In this document: piece after piece, positions 52,837 through 60,980 of the stretch
Position numbering within the stretch: the stretch's first letter is position 1
Layout of the letters: every line of letters starts with the position of its first letter
Source: Candidatus Thorarchaeota archaeon
GTDB taxonomy: Archaea > Asgardarchaeota > Thorarchaeia > Thorarchaeales > Thorarchaeaceae
Length of the DNA: 64,000 bases
Direction: 5' to 3'
Assembly (NCBI GenBank): GCA_019057475.1
Contig: DXJO01000046.1
Coordinates: 91,908 to 155,907 of the forward strand
Program-made: the position numbers and the translations under genes
The notes under the pieces: generated by a model
Databases searched by the model: none
Told to the model about the DNA's origin: nothing
What the model saw: only the letters and a program-made list of their open reading frames with translations

Positions 52837-53269
52837 TGGAGAGCAATTGAGAAATTGCTATCTCCCAAAGAGAATTGTTCCCTCGTCTTTTGCAGCATTC
52901 AGTACTGAATGGCAGCTACGGCTTCCGAAGGATGCTCTTTTGCTGATGATATAATAGCCATTGGTGCTATGCATATGTTCGGATGTAACCGGTATGATGC
53001 GAGGTCTTGATGGGTTGCAAACAGCTGCTGCAAAGTTGGACATATCTGGACAATTCCATTGTGGGTTTTATATAGACCAATTCGACATTGATCTCTGAGG
53101 AACATGACATACCTGTAAAGGTTCCTCACGGAGTAGTCCAGTGCCGTTTTCTGGACGTACTAGACTTCGGTGTCCAACTTCGTACAACTTACAATGAACG
53201 GTCAGCTAAAAAGAAGATGAGTAGACCACAGATGCGCTTAAGGCATCCATGGCCACTCTTTGACTTAAT
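52837..53269. other. Intergenic region with leaderless-type promoter and weak small frame
   Basis: No secure gene. A TATATAAAA box (minus strand, about 53066-53074) lies 28 bases from ATG 53043, exactly the spacing for a leaderless message. The frame would give 61 residues (52858-53043) with no recognisable family. A 7-base inverted repeat GAGGAAC/GTTCCTC is at 53096-53127. The rest shows nothing. Confidence 0.4.
52858..53043 (-). CDS. Possible small leaderless gene
   Basis: A 61-aa frame, MSNFAAAVCNPSRPRIIPV to a tail EGTILFGR, whose start lies 28 bases after a good TATA box. Two cysteines, no membrane helix, no recognised family. Coding potential rests only on promoter spacing. Confidence 0.3.
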   Translation of the reverse strand: MSNFAAAVCNPSRPRIIPVTSEHMHSTNGYYIISKRASFGSRSCHSVLNAAKDEGTILFGR

Positions 53270-54562
53270 CTACTTGGCAGCTTTCAACGCGGCATCTGCC
53301 TGTAAGAATCCTGCACCGTAGTCCGTCCCATACCATTCGAAATGGTAGACTCCGTACCACGGATCCCATGCCCAAGACCCGTCACAAGGCAGTGGCGCAC
53401 CATGGGCTGCATTCTTCAGGATGTGTTGCATTGTGGCCTGGTCAACGTTTGGATACGACTGTAGCACAAGTGCTGCAATCCCAGAAACGTGGGGAGCAGC
53501 CATGCTCGTTCCCCAGAGGTAGTAGTACCCAACGTAGGTGCTGAAGTACGATTTGTACGGACCAACAATCGCGGCTCCCGGAGCGGTGACGTCCAAGTCA
53601 GAGGCCTTCTGTCCAAGGTCCTTGTTTGGCCTTGAACTGATGTCATCAAGGAACAGTTGATGATTATTGCCCCAAGAGTCCTTGGTGTTGAGATCCTCTG
53701 GCACGTCGTCAAGCCAGTGAGATACGAATTGCTCTGTCCACCCAGCCATGCCGCAGGATATAACCTGTGGGAAAGCCCCTGGCCAGCCCATGCCCGCATA
53801 GCCTTTGTTGCCTGCTGATGCAACTACAATTACGCCTTTTTCGACAGCATAGTCTATGGCAGCCCCAATCTTTGATGATGGTTCTGGGCCTCCAAGACTC
53901 ATGCTGATGATCACTGGTCCATCTAGGTATTCTGCCAGATCAGCAACATAATAGATGCCTGCAGAAACCATCTCGTCTGTACCGCCGGCAAGATATTTCG
54001 TACCGAACGGAGAAGGCACCATCCAAGCATCCAAGACTAGTACAGGGATTATTGTCGCCTTTGGAGCAACGCCATTAATCCAAGCCATGTTGTAGAAGTT
54101 GTAGCCAACAATTGTGCTCGTGACATGCGTCCCGTGACCACTGCCCATGAAATCATCCGTGATGAACCCACGGTCATCTCGGAGCGGACCGAAGTGAAAG
54201 TCCCCAGCTGCGTGGTCCCAAGAAATATCGTGTGTAAAGCCAACGCCAAGATCCCAAGCGATGTTTGCTGGGGAGAAGAAGTCGGGCCACATGCTGAGCA
54301 GTCCTGTATCGAGCACTGCCACATAGACACCCTCACCATCATTCGACACGGCCTCTGCATCCACTAGGTCCACCCAGAAAGGTACCATCTCCATAAGTCC
54401 AGAGGGAGTTGTTTCCATCCGCTCCGCAAGTGGTGAAGCTAGCTCTGCTCTTTCTGTGAATATGTCAAACAATGGAAAGGCGGTGTTCGTAGTTGCCAAG
54501 ACCCCATTTAGGGGCAGAAGCAGCCCCAGTATGAGGAATAAAACACTTACTCTCCATCTCAT
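53270..54562 (-). CDS. Secreted subtilisin-like serine protease (S8)
   Basis: A 430-aa S8 protease with a complete triad: Asp85 in VAVLDTG, His143 in GSGHGTHV, Ser353 in GTSMAAPHV, and the oxyanion Asn252 in ASAGNKG. Signal peptide VSVLFLILGLLLPLNGVLA, and a short segment of about 50 residues before the catalytic domain that could be a reduced prodomain. It ends directly after the catalytic domain, so it is a soluble exoenzyme. ATG 54562 preferred to TTG 54577. A GTATAAATA box about 50 bases upstream fits its promoter. Confidence 0.93.
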   Translation of the reverse strand: MRWRVSVLFLILGLLLPLNGVLATTNTAFPLFDIFTERAELASPLAERMETTPSGLMEMVPFWVDLVDAEAVSNDGEGVYVAVLDTGLLSMWPDFFSPANIAWDLGVGFTHDISWDHAAGDFHFGPLRDDRGFITDDFMGSGHGTHVTSTIVGYNFYNMAWINGVAPKATIIPVLVLDAWMVPSPFGTKYLAGGTDEMVSAGIYYVADLAEYLDGPVIISMSLGGPEPSSKIGAAIDYAVEKGVIVVASAGNKGYAGMGWPGAFPQVISCGMAGWTEQFVSHWLDDVPEDLNTKDSWGNNHQLFLDDISSRPNKDLGQKASDLDVTAPGAAIVGPYKSYFSTYVGYYYLWGTSMAAPHVSGIAALVLQSYPNVDQATMQHILKNAAHGAPLPCDGSWAWDPWYGVYHFEWYGTDYGAGFLQADAALKAAK

Positions 54563-54669
54563 GATAATTCGCCTCAATATAGGTTATTGAATACGTATTC
54601 GGAACTTGTATAAATATCTAGCGAGAAACCCACAACTAGTTAGATTCATAACCTTCTTGCATGTAACGC

Positions 54670-55251
54670 ATGCCCTCTACTATCGCCCACAAATGCGGGC
54701 ATAAGGGCATCAGACCAAAACAGAACCTCTTCATCTGCCACACCTGTGGATATTTAGCCAATGCAGACCTGAACGGCGCTATCAACATTGGTAGAGGCCT
54801 GATTATGCTCATTCCTTCACTGAAGAATGAGAAGACAGGACTAGGAATGTGGTTGCTCCCAAAGGAGAAGATCACTCCGAAAGCCCGGAGGAGCTCCGGC
54901 TCTAAACGGAAGTCCTCACTCCCTCAGAGGCCGCCAGCCTCGCTTGAAGGAGAGTCCGTGGCTGACTGTCATGTTCAGACAACTCTTGAGCTGTCTGAGA
55001 GCAGTAAAGATCCCGCCATGGTAAAGACCGTGAAAGAACTGTCTGCCGCTTTGAGGACTGGCACTCTTAGCATTCATGTGCAGCGGATAGAAGTCACGTC
55101 CCGACCGAGAGATTATATCTCGGTGAAGTCGGGCAAAGCTCATGTCACTGTTTCAGGCTCCGGTCTGATACAGGCTGGTGACGGCAGTCGTGAGAAGGAT
55201 GGAACACAGAAGTCTCTTGCAGTGGGTTCACTCACAGAATGTAAGAAATAG
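54670..55251 (+). pseudogene. Remnant of a TnpB (IS200/IS605) nuclease gene: zinc ribbon and C-terminal tail
   Basis: The frame begins MPSTIAHKCGHKGIRPKQNL and continues FICHTCGYLANADLNGAINI with GRGL, the treble-clef zinc ribbon and final RuvC III part (NADxNGAxNIGR) of TnpB/IS605 OrfB. Everything upstream, including the RuvC I/II motifs, is absent; a stop precedes the ATG. One of the four zinc cysteines (first pair) is a His. A 145-residue variable tail follows. The right-end guide-RNA region, if any, would overlap 55150-55260. Confidence 0.85.
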
Positions 55252-55906
55252 TCTTACGGAGATAAGAATCGTTTATGACAACGAGGCCAAAGAGGGCTTT
55301 AGAGGGCAATGGGGTTTCGCTTGCTTGGTCGGAAAGAATACCCTCTTCGATACAGGCGGCGACCTAGACACTTTGCTGTTCAATATGATGCGGTTCGAGG
55401 TGAATCTTGCTCTCATTGACACTATTGTGCTATCGCACAGTCATGGCGACCACATCGGGGGAATAGGGATTGTGGACATGCTCGGGGACGTCAGGGTTTT
55501 TGTTCCAAGGTCATTCTCAAGCCGATTCAAGAAGAAGCTATCTTCCCGCCCCAATGTTGATTTGGTGGAGGTCAGCGTAACCACGACAATCTCAGATGGC
55601 ATCTTCACAACAGGTGAACTTGGACAGTTCACCAAGGAGCAGGCCCTTGTCCTTGAAACCAGCAGGGGATCTGTTGTGATAACGGGTTGCAGCCATCCTG
55701 GCTTGGAGAACATACTGAGATTCGCTGCGCAGTTTGATGAAGTCTACGGCGTCGTAGGGGGCTTCCATGGATTTAACAGACTTGAGTCGCTAGAAAATAT
55801 CTCATTAGTAGTTCCGTGTCACTGTACCAGAAGAAAGAGGGCTATACTTGCCCTCTACCCAGAAACGAGCAAAGTGTGTGCAGCCGGATGCCGATTCGCA
55901 ATCTAG
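55199..55906 (+). CDS. MBL-fold metallo-hydrolase, dihydropterin synthase (MptA/Mj0301)-like family
   Basis: A 235-aa MBL protein: RIVYDNEAKEGFRGQWGFACLV, SHSHGDHIGGIG (metal ligands), ITGCSHPGLENIL and VVGGFHGF. This set matches the family around the 7,8-dihydropterin-6-methyl aminobenzene-phosphate synthase of archaeal pterin synthesis, though many members have other roles. The conserved start falls at about 55263; upstream residues come from the overlapping TnpB tail, so the natural start is uncertain and may have been replaced by the insertion. Confidence 0.8.
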   Translation: MEHRSLLQWVHSQNVRNSLTEIRIVYDNEAKEGFRGQWGFACLVGKNTLFDTGGDLDTLLFNMMRFEVNLALIDTIVLSHSHGDHIGGIGIVDMLGDVRVFVPRSFSSRFKKKLSSRPNVDLVEVSVTTTISDGIFTTGELGQFTKEQALVLETSRGSVVITGCSHPGLENILRFAAQFDEVYGVVGGFHGFNRLESLENISLVVPCHCTRRKRAILALYPETSKVCAAGCRFAI

Positions 55907-55996
55907 CGTCACTCAGACCATCATCCAGACATGATGAATGTCCCATATCCAAGAGATAATTAAACGAACTTGAGCCCGCTGCTGTAGTGATTCAGA

Positions 55997-56461
55997 TTGG
56001 AGAACACATCGGAATATAGGAGCTGGTTTTGGGTTCTAAAGAGTTGGGTCATTGTCTATGCCGTTCTTCTAGTTGTGGGAATACTGCTCGGCTTTGTCGG
56101 AGGTCCTTCGTACTACTGGAGTGTAATGACGATTGGATCGTTGATAATGATTGTACCAATCACGTACAGGAACTTGGTCGGAGAGGGTTGCAGCCTCAAG
56201 TTCCAGATGTGTGCACTTGTCAAGGGCATGGTTGCAGGACTCATCTTTCTGATACTCTCAATGGTTGCAGACTTCGTACTCTGGGGCGCAATTGGAACCA
56301 GTATTGGGTGGACACCATTAGCAGAAGGCCCAGTTTCATGGAATTTCTACCAGGTGTGGTGGTTCAGCGGCGCGATTGGCGGGTTTGGCGCAAGGATTGC
56401 GGAGGTCCGTGCGTACGACGAGAGAGTTGGAAGAAACATTACAATTATCGATACTGATTGA
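55997..56461 (+). CDS. Four-helix membrane protein
   Basis: A 154-aa protein with four membrane helices (about residues 13-33, 39-56, 74-97 and 113-130), several Gly/Trp residues and a charged C-terminal tail RAYDERVGRN. No family recognised. TTG start in GATTGGAG; no better start is available. It precedes a second small membrane protein by 86 bases, possibly as one unit. Confidence 0.65.
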   Translation: MENTSEYRSWFWVLKSWVIVYAVLLVVGILLGFVGGPSYYWSVMTIGSLIMIVPITYRNLVGEGCSLKFQMCALVKGMVAGLIFLILSMVADFVLWGAIGTSIGWTPLAEGPVSWNFYQVWWFSGAIGGFGARIAEVRAYDERVGRNITIIDTD

Positions 56462-56547
56462 TAAGCGAGCTCAGCGAACGCCTGTTCAATACACCGAACA
56501 AATATTAGCATGTGCGTGCAAGGCACAAACTAGGAGTAGACATCACC

Positions 56548-56760
56548 GTGAACAAAATACTTGCACTTCTCGGGATTATTCTGATAGTCATAGGCCTCTG
56601 GCCAGTATGGGTAGTGTATGTGGACTTACTAGCCGCCTACACCGCAATGCTATACCTTGGAATGTACCAACTACCTCTGATGGGATACAACTTCTCAGAA
56701 CTAATGCTTGGCATGCTCGGCATTGGTGTCATTCTGCTTATCATTGGTGCAATCAAGTAG
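56548..56760 (+). CDS. 70-aa two-helix membrane protein
   Basis: A short protein reading ILALLGIILIVIGLWPVWVV, YVDLLAAYTAMLYLGMY, and a final helix LGMLGIGVILLIIGAIK. GTG 56548 chosen because GGAG lies 11 bases upstream; the frame upstream of it is not used. No family recognised; resembles other small, repeated membrane proteins of archaea. Confidence 0.6.
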   Translation: MNKILALLGIILIVIGLWPVWVVYVDLLAAYTAMLYLGMYQLPLMGYNFSELMLGMLGIGVILLIIGAIK

Positions 56761-56830
56761 CGTGCGTCCTAAGGTAGCGATCGTGAGCCTGCGTTACTCG
56801 CGCGCTAGCAGAACAGCGAACAAGATGATA

Positions 56831-57502
56831 TCATGTCAAATGGGGCTGCGCCCTGATTCTATCAAGGACCCTGTTTTTCTTCGCTTGCTGCTTCCAGCCC
56901 CTGTTCCCCATCCACATATACAGTGTTCTGGGGATAATTGATTTTGCCATCAGATTCGTAGCTTCTTCTGAAATTGCCTTCTCTTCTGAGAGAGCACGCG
57001 CAGTGAGATCGAGGGCCTTCTTCACATTACGCGCCATACCCCCAACCTCATCTAATGGCTTACGGCGGATTGCTGGTCCCATTCCAAGAGCCAGTTCGCC
57101 AGCCCACTCAAAACCGGACCTCTGGGCAAAGCAACGGCAAATCTCGAGCGCAATCAGAATCTGGCTTGCCTCAGGGAACCCACTGTTTGATATGGCGATG
57201 AACTTCTGTCACTTTGTGTCTGCGGCTTCTTCACGATGCTTGGTGATTATCTCCATGGTCTTAATGACAGGAGCGGGCAGACTGTCTACATAGAGGGGGA
57301 ACGTCAGCACGACCAAGTCCGAGATTCCAACGAGATGGAGCAGCTCCTCTATCCCTTCTTGGGTCTTGACTAATCTGTGGATGTGTGCCTTGTTGGTAGT
57401 GAATCCCTTCTCGGTCAGTCTGTCCATCGAGTAGGAACCTAGTGAGCCGGAGGTGCTTCTGAATCCGAAGGGGCTTCCAACAAGTAGAAGAGCAGTCTTC
57501 AT
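56831..57502 (-). pseudogene. Flavodoxin-like NAD(P)H reductase interrupted by an in-frame TGA
   Basis: The N-terminal part MKTALLLVGSPFGFRSTSGS to EEAADTK ends at TGA (57209-57211). The same frame continues without a gap as QKFIAISNSGFPEASQILIA, LEICRCFAQRSGFEWAGELA and further to a normal stop at 56831. NSGFPE and the Glu/Trp-rich region are conserved in full-length members (about 220 residues), so one gene has been split by a single nonsense codon. Starts at ATG 57502 (AGGTGA seven bases before), overlapping the end of the upstream paralogue. Recoding at TGA is possible but not indicated. Confidence 0.75.
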
Positions 57503-57507
57503 GTCAG

Positions 57508-58083
57508 TCACCTGATCGCCTCCACTTTGAGTAAAGCACTTCTGACACTGTTTGTCACGCTCTGAAACCCGTCCTCTACAGTAACGACCTCAGTTGCATG
57601 TGCTGGACTGTATAAGTTAATGGCGTTTCGTTCTACAAGTGCACTGAACACACCCTCTAGCTCCGCATCCGGTTTTAACAACACGCCTATACCGACAAAG
57701 CAGGGAAGTCTGTCATAGCGCGGAACATGGTGGGTTTCACCACTGACTTTCTTGAAGAAAGGCAGCAAATTCGGAATCAATCGGTCAATTGCCTTTTTGA
57801 GTGTGAAGGAGTATCCCCCAAACGTCACTGGCGTAAGGAAGATGAGCAAATCGCATTGGACAACAGACTTGGCTACATCCCTGCCTGCATCATCGATTAT
57901 GCATACCCCGGGTGTTCTCGTCCAACATCCGAAGCATCCCCTGCAGTCAGCGACCTTTAAGTCACATAGGGGTAATGACTCTACGGTCCAATCGAATTGA
58001 CTCAGCTGGTCATTGATGACCTGATGTACCATTCCGGTCGCACTGTCATCTCTCTCAGATCCATCTAGAATTAAGGCGTGCAT
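57508..58083 (-). CDS. Iron-sulfur flavoprotein-like reductase
   Basis: A 191-aa FMN-reductase-fold protein: MHALILDGSERDDSATG, cysteines at 47, 50, 53 and 61 in DCRGCFGCWTRTPGVC (C-x2-C-x2-C-x7-C), and TPVTFGGYSFTLKKAIDRLI. Relative of the protein at 35043. It heads a two-gene unit with the split flavodoxin-like gene and is divergent from the FilR1-type regulator, an arrangement that suggests regulation by that protein. Confidence 0.85.
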   Translation of the reverse strand: MHALILDGSERDDSATGMVHQVINDQLSQFDWTVESLPLCDLKVADCRGCFGCWTRTPGVCIIDDAGRDVAKSVVQCDLLIFLTPVTFGGYSFTLKKAIDRLIPNLLPFFKKVSGETHHVPRYDRLPCFVGIGVLLKPDAELEGVFSALVERNAINLYSPAHATEVVTVEDGFQSVTNSVRSALLKVEAIR

Positions 58084-58169
58084 GATTCAATCTTCCTTCA
58101 AGTTCCCCTTTCAATCGCGAAACAATGAATACCTTTCCAATGAACAGTACTGAGGATTCATGATTGAAC

Positions 58170-58970
58170 ATGAGTTATTGGGGCGGAGCAGCATTACATG
58201 GAATCATGGAGAGGCTGAGCAAGCTGCTGTTCGAGCTATCAAATGAGAACAGACTGAGTATCATCGTTGAGCTAAATAAAGGTGCAATGAAGCTCACAGC
58301 CCGCTCAAGGAAACTAGAATTCACCGTTCAAGAGACCTCCCGACACCTATCAAGGCTCAGCGGAGCATCACTCGTTATGAAGTATGTTGATGGATCCTAT
58401 CACATCACACCTCTCGGAAAGCAAACTATAGACCATCTCTCAGGACTTGAATTTCTAGCCAATCACAGTGGATATTTCAAGACTCATACTCCATCACTAC
58501 TACCAAGAGAGTTTGCGAGCAGGATAGGCGACTTGGTGAAGTGTGGATTCTCGGACAACGTCATGCAATCCTTCGGAACAGTTGAATCTATGATAAAAGC
58601 GGCAGAAGAATACATTTGGATTGCTTCCGATTATGTGCTCTCAAGCACTCTACCTCTCCTCGAAGATGCAGTAGGCCGTGGGCTGGAGTTCAGGACCAAC
58701 CTGCCTGAGAACCTCCTTCTGCCAGCCTTTACGGAATCTCATGAGCCTCCCTTCAGTTCTCATGAACATGGGTGCATGGAACATAGGACTCTGAAGAAGA
58801 TTGATACAATCTTGGTTCTCTCTGAGAAAGATGCAGTTGTGACATTTTCTACGATAGAGGGCAAGATGGACTACTTGGGTTTCGAAACCATGGATGAATT
58901 AAGCCACACGTGGTGTAAAGACCTGTTTCGATGCTATTGGGAAACAGCTGTACCTATCCTTGCTCCATAG
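58170..58970 (+). CDS. Archaeal winged-helix regulator with FilR1/DUF1724 domain
   Basis: A 266-aa protein. N-terminal winged helix: LSKLLFELSNENRLSIIVEL to VQETSRHLSRLSGASLVMKYVDGSYHITPLG. C-terminal sensor: ESMIKAAEEYIWIASDYVLS, RGLEFRTNLPE, and EKDAVVTFSTIEGKMDYLGF, matching the methanogen FilR1-type DUF1724 family. Ligand unknown. Divergent from the two flavodoxin-like genes. Start uncertain: ATG at 58170, or 58206 at MERLSK. Confidence 0.85.
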   Translation: MSYWGGAALHGIMERLSKLLFELSNENRLSIIVELNKGAMKLTARSRKLEFTVQETSRHLSRLSGASLVMKYVDGSYHITPLGKQTIDHLSGLEFLANHSGYFKTHTPSLLPREFASRIGDLVKCGFSDNVMQSFGTVESMIKAAEEYIWIASDYVLSSTLPLLEDAVGRGLEFRTNLPENLLLPAFTESHEPPFSSHEHGCMEHRTLKKIDTILVLSEKDAVVTFSTIEGKMDYLGFETMDELSHTWCKDLFRCYWETAVPILAP

Positions 58971-59042
58971 AAACGAAGCTATGCGAAGCCGAGAAGCTCA
59001 CACTTCGCAAACCTATTACGGAAATAAGTTAGAGTCTAAGAT

Positions 59043-59210
59043 ATGACAAAGAAGATTGGCGATTTCCATCTATGCGAGGAGTGCAACCTGCTGTACCGTG
59101 AACAATCTTGGGCTGAGAAGTGTGAAGAATGGTGTAGGGAGCGCAAGTCATGCAATATCGAAATAACCAAGCATGCTGTTCCACAGAACGGACTTTCCCT
59201 GTCCAAGTGA
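59043..59210 (+). CDS. 55-aa cysteine-rich small protein
   Basis: Reads MTKKIGDFHLCEECNLLYRE, then QSWAEKCEEWCRERKSC and NIEITKHAV. Cysteines at 11, 14, 28, 32 and 38 and histidines fit a small zinc-binding fold (C-x2-C...C-x3-C-x5-C). The pattern looks like a conserved archaeal family of tiny proteins. A RBS-like context is not obvious. It lies between the regulator and the histidine phosphatase, convergent to the latter. Confidence 0.65.
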   Translation: MTKKIGDFHLCEECNLLYREQSWAEKCEEWCRERKSCNIEITKHAVPQNGLSLSK

Positions 59211-59235
59211 CCATGAGACCGTGATGTGACAGTCC

Positions 59236-59934
59236 TCAAATTTCAATTCTCAAATCGGTGTGTTTGCCATCCACAAATCCGCGGAAGGCATCATCCGCTC
59301 CGACAATGCCAAAGCCGCCCAGAAACGGCACATCCAGGCCAGGATCATTCTTGAGGGTCAAGTACGTCCACCTGCAAGCCGCAACAACCATATCGTGCGT
59401 CACGTGAATGTGAAGACTATCGCCGCTGTCCTCTGTTATCTTATCCAGTGTATATGGATGAAGACGTTGAGTATATGCCTCCATCCGCTCAATCGTATCT
59501 TCCGGTATCATGTCCTTCGACCAAAGCTGATACGTTCGCGCCCAGTCAACCTCGCCTGCAAAAGCCGCGTACTTCCTCGGGTCGGCATTCGCACCAAGCA
59601 GAATTCCAAGTTCTTTCATGAGGACCAAGTCACCACCGCTCTCTGAGAGCCCTTCTGCAATCCTTTCTGCAGTCTGTTCCGTGCGAATATGTGGACTGTA
59701 GAAAATGCTAACCGGCCTATCTGTGGGCAGTCTTCGCCCAAACTCAGCCGAAGTTTCATGCCCTATGGGTGTCAGCTCGGCCGTCAGACTTGCTTGAAAG
59801 CCACGGTTGACCAGACGGTGTGAGTGTCTAATCATCAGCATAACGCGGTTACGTACCTGACTGTTGACCCAATCTACTAGATGTCGCGCATCTTTCAACC
59901 AATCAACGGTTTCCCACTCGTGCTCGCTATTCAT
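59236..59934 (-). CDS. Histidine phosphatase superfamily protein
   Basis: A 232-aa protein: RHSHRLVNRG in place of the usual RHGE/Q motif, YSPHIRTEQTAERIAEGL as the second motif (SxxxRTxQTA) and HVTHDMVVAA with the second catalytic His. The core fits phosphoglycerate-mutase-like acid phosphatases. It hydrolyses or transfers phosphate groups; substrate unknown. Start ATG 59934; the longer frame carries a membrane helix but overlaps uncertain sequence. Confidence 0.8.
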   Translation of the reverse strand: MNSEHEWETVDWLKDARHLVDWVNSQVRNRVMLMIRHSHRLVNRGFQASLTAELTPIGHETSAEFGRRLPTDRPVSIFYSPHIRTEQTAERIAEGLSESGGDLVLMKELGILLGANADPRKYAAFAGEVDWARTYQLWSKDMIPEDTIERMEAYTQRLHPYTLDKITEDSGDSLHIHVTHDMVVAACRWTYLTLKNDPGLDVPFLGGFGIVGADDAFRGFVDGKHTDLRIEI

Positions 59935-60399
59935 GCTGTATCCCTCCAAGAATCCATGCACTAGGTATTGCACCAAGGTCAATGCAAGTATGATCGATAA
60001 CCAATCCTCCAGGCCATTGGGCCAATGTGGTCCTTCGTAGGGAATCCATTTGCCGTCCATCTGACAAGATGGGAACAGTAGCAAGAAGCATGAGCAATAG
60101 GCAAGTAGACAAGTAAACGGCGCGCGACATGGCTTTCAACTCCACATTCAGGCTCTCAAATGCAAAGAGAACATAAATGACTCTTTCTCTGATTATCTGC
60201 AGCCAAACACAGGATAGACTTGCAGAAGGGTTTGAACTCATCAACTCGAGGTTCCGCCCGGGTCATTGACTGGGACAGAGTCCTACCTCCTCCTTTCTGG
60301 GTGAAGCTGCCAGACCCACAAGAGTAAAACCATGGCTGTATCACTATAGTCAATCCGATATCCTCTCAGTTCTGCAGTCTGAGAGAAAGGTGACCGATC
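59935..60399. other. Gap with possible frameshifted membrane peptide
   Basis: No intact gene. On the minus strand a frame with a signal-like start, MSRAVYLSTCLLLMLLATVP, ends in a second frame reading WPNGLEDWLSIILALTLVQY up to the phosphatase start; a single frameshift would join them. It may be a decayed small membrane protein or an N-terminal extension of the phosphatase. The remainder shows only the probable promoter of the gene at 60400. Confidence 0.3.
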
Positions 60400-60927
60400 A
60401 TGGATGAATCGAACCGATGGCAGCTGATTTTCGTTACAATTGTTGTGGTGGGATTCTTCGTGATTGCTCTGCTCTTCCTGACTATGCCTGACGCGGTGCT
60501 AGGAAACGGTCTACGTATGCTCTCAATCTTCCTAGGCATGCTTGCAGGTTTTTCGCTGGGAGAGTACTTTAAAATCAGGAATAACAAGAAGACTGGAGAG
60601 GATCTTCTTATGGACATAGCCGAGGAGATCCGTATCAATGAAACCCTGCTTGATAATGAAGTGCAACTCAGGAAGGGGTTCTGGATCCTAGGAATTCGGT
60701 CTGGACTGGCTCGTTACCTACCTCGAGAGGAAAGAAGGATGCTCTGGGAGATCTACAGCAATATCACGCACTACAACGACGAGATTCAGACGATTCACTA
60801 TGCACGTCTAGGTCAGACTTCCTTCAAGCCAACTCCAGAGCTTGCGCAAGAGATTAGTCGCCTTCGCGACCTTATCAGGGCGCTAATCCGTGATTTTCTT
60901 CAATACAAGGGACTGACACAGAGCTAA
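60400..60927 (+). CDS. Two-helix membrane protein with helical cytoplasmic domain
   Basis: A 175-aa protein: helices at about residues 8-30 and 38-56 followed by a charged helical domain (DIAEEIRINETLLDNEVQLR to LRDLIRALIRDFL). No family recognised. The soluble helices look like a coiled-coil or four-helix bundle. ATG start; the stop is followed by a hairpin shared with the convergent gene. Confidence 0.65.
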   Translation: MDESNRWQLIFVTIVVVGFFVIALLFLTMPDAVLGNGLRMLSIFLGMLAGFSLGEYFKIRNNKKTGEDLLMDIAEEIRINETLLDNEVQLRKGFWILGIRSGLARYLPREERRMLWEIYSNITHYNDEIQTIHYARLGQTSFKPTPELAQEISRLRDLIRALIRDFLQYKGLTQS

Positions 60928-60949
60928 GCCTGAGCCTACAAGCCAAGAA

Positions 60950-60980
60950 AAAGGGGGGGAGAAGCCCCGTAATCTTCTCC
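60950..60980. terminator. G/C-rich hairpin between convergent genes
   Basis: GGGG and CCCC around GAGAAG (about 60955-60968) between the stop codons at 60927 and 60980, with an A-rich tract on the left; fits a terminator for the plus-strand gene. Confidence 0.4.

Noticed and set aside
57209..57211. TGA considered as a selenocysteine codon.
   Set aside because: No recognisable stem-loop and not a known redox position in the family; kept only as a possibility in the finding.
59935..60244. Overlapping minus-strand frames upstream of the histidine phosphatase as an intact gene.
   Set aside because: Neither frame alone makes a convincing protein; joining them needs a frameshift.
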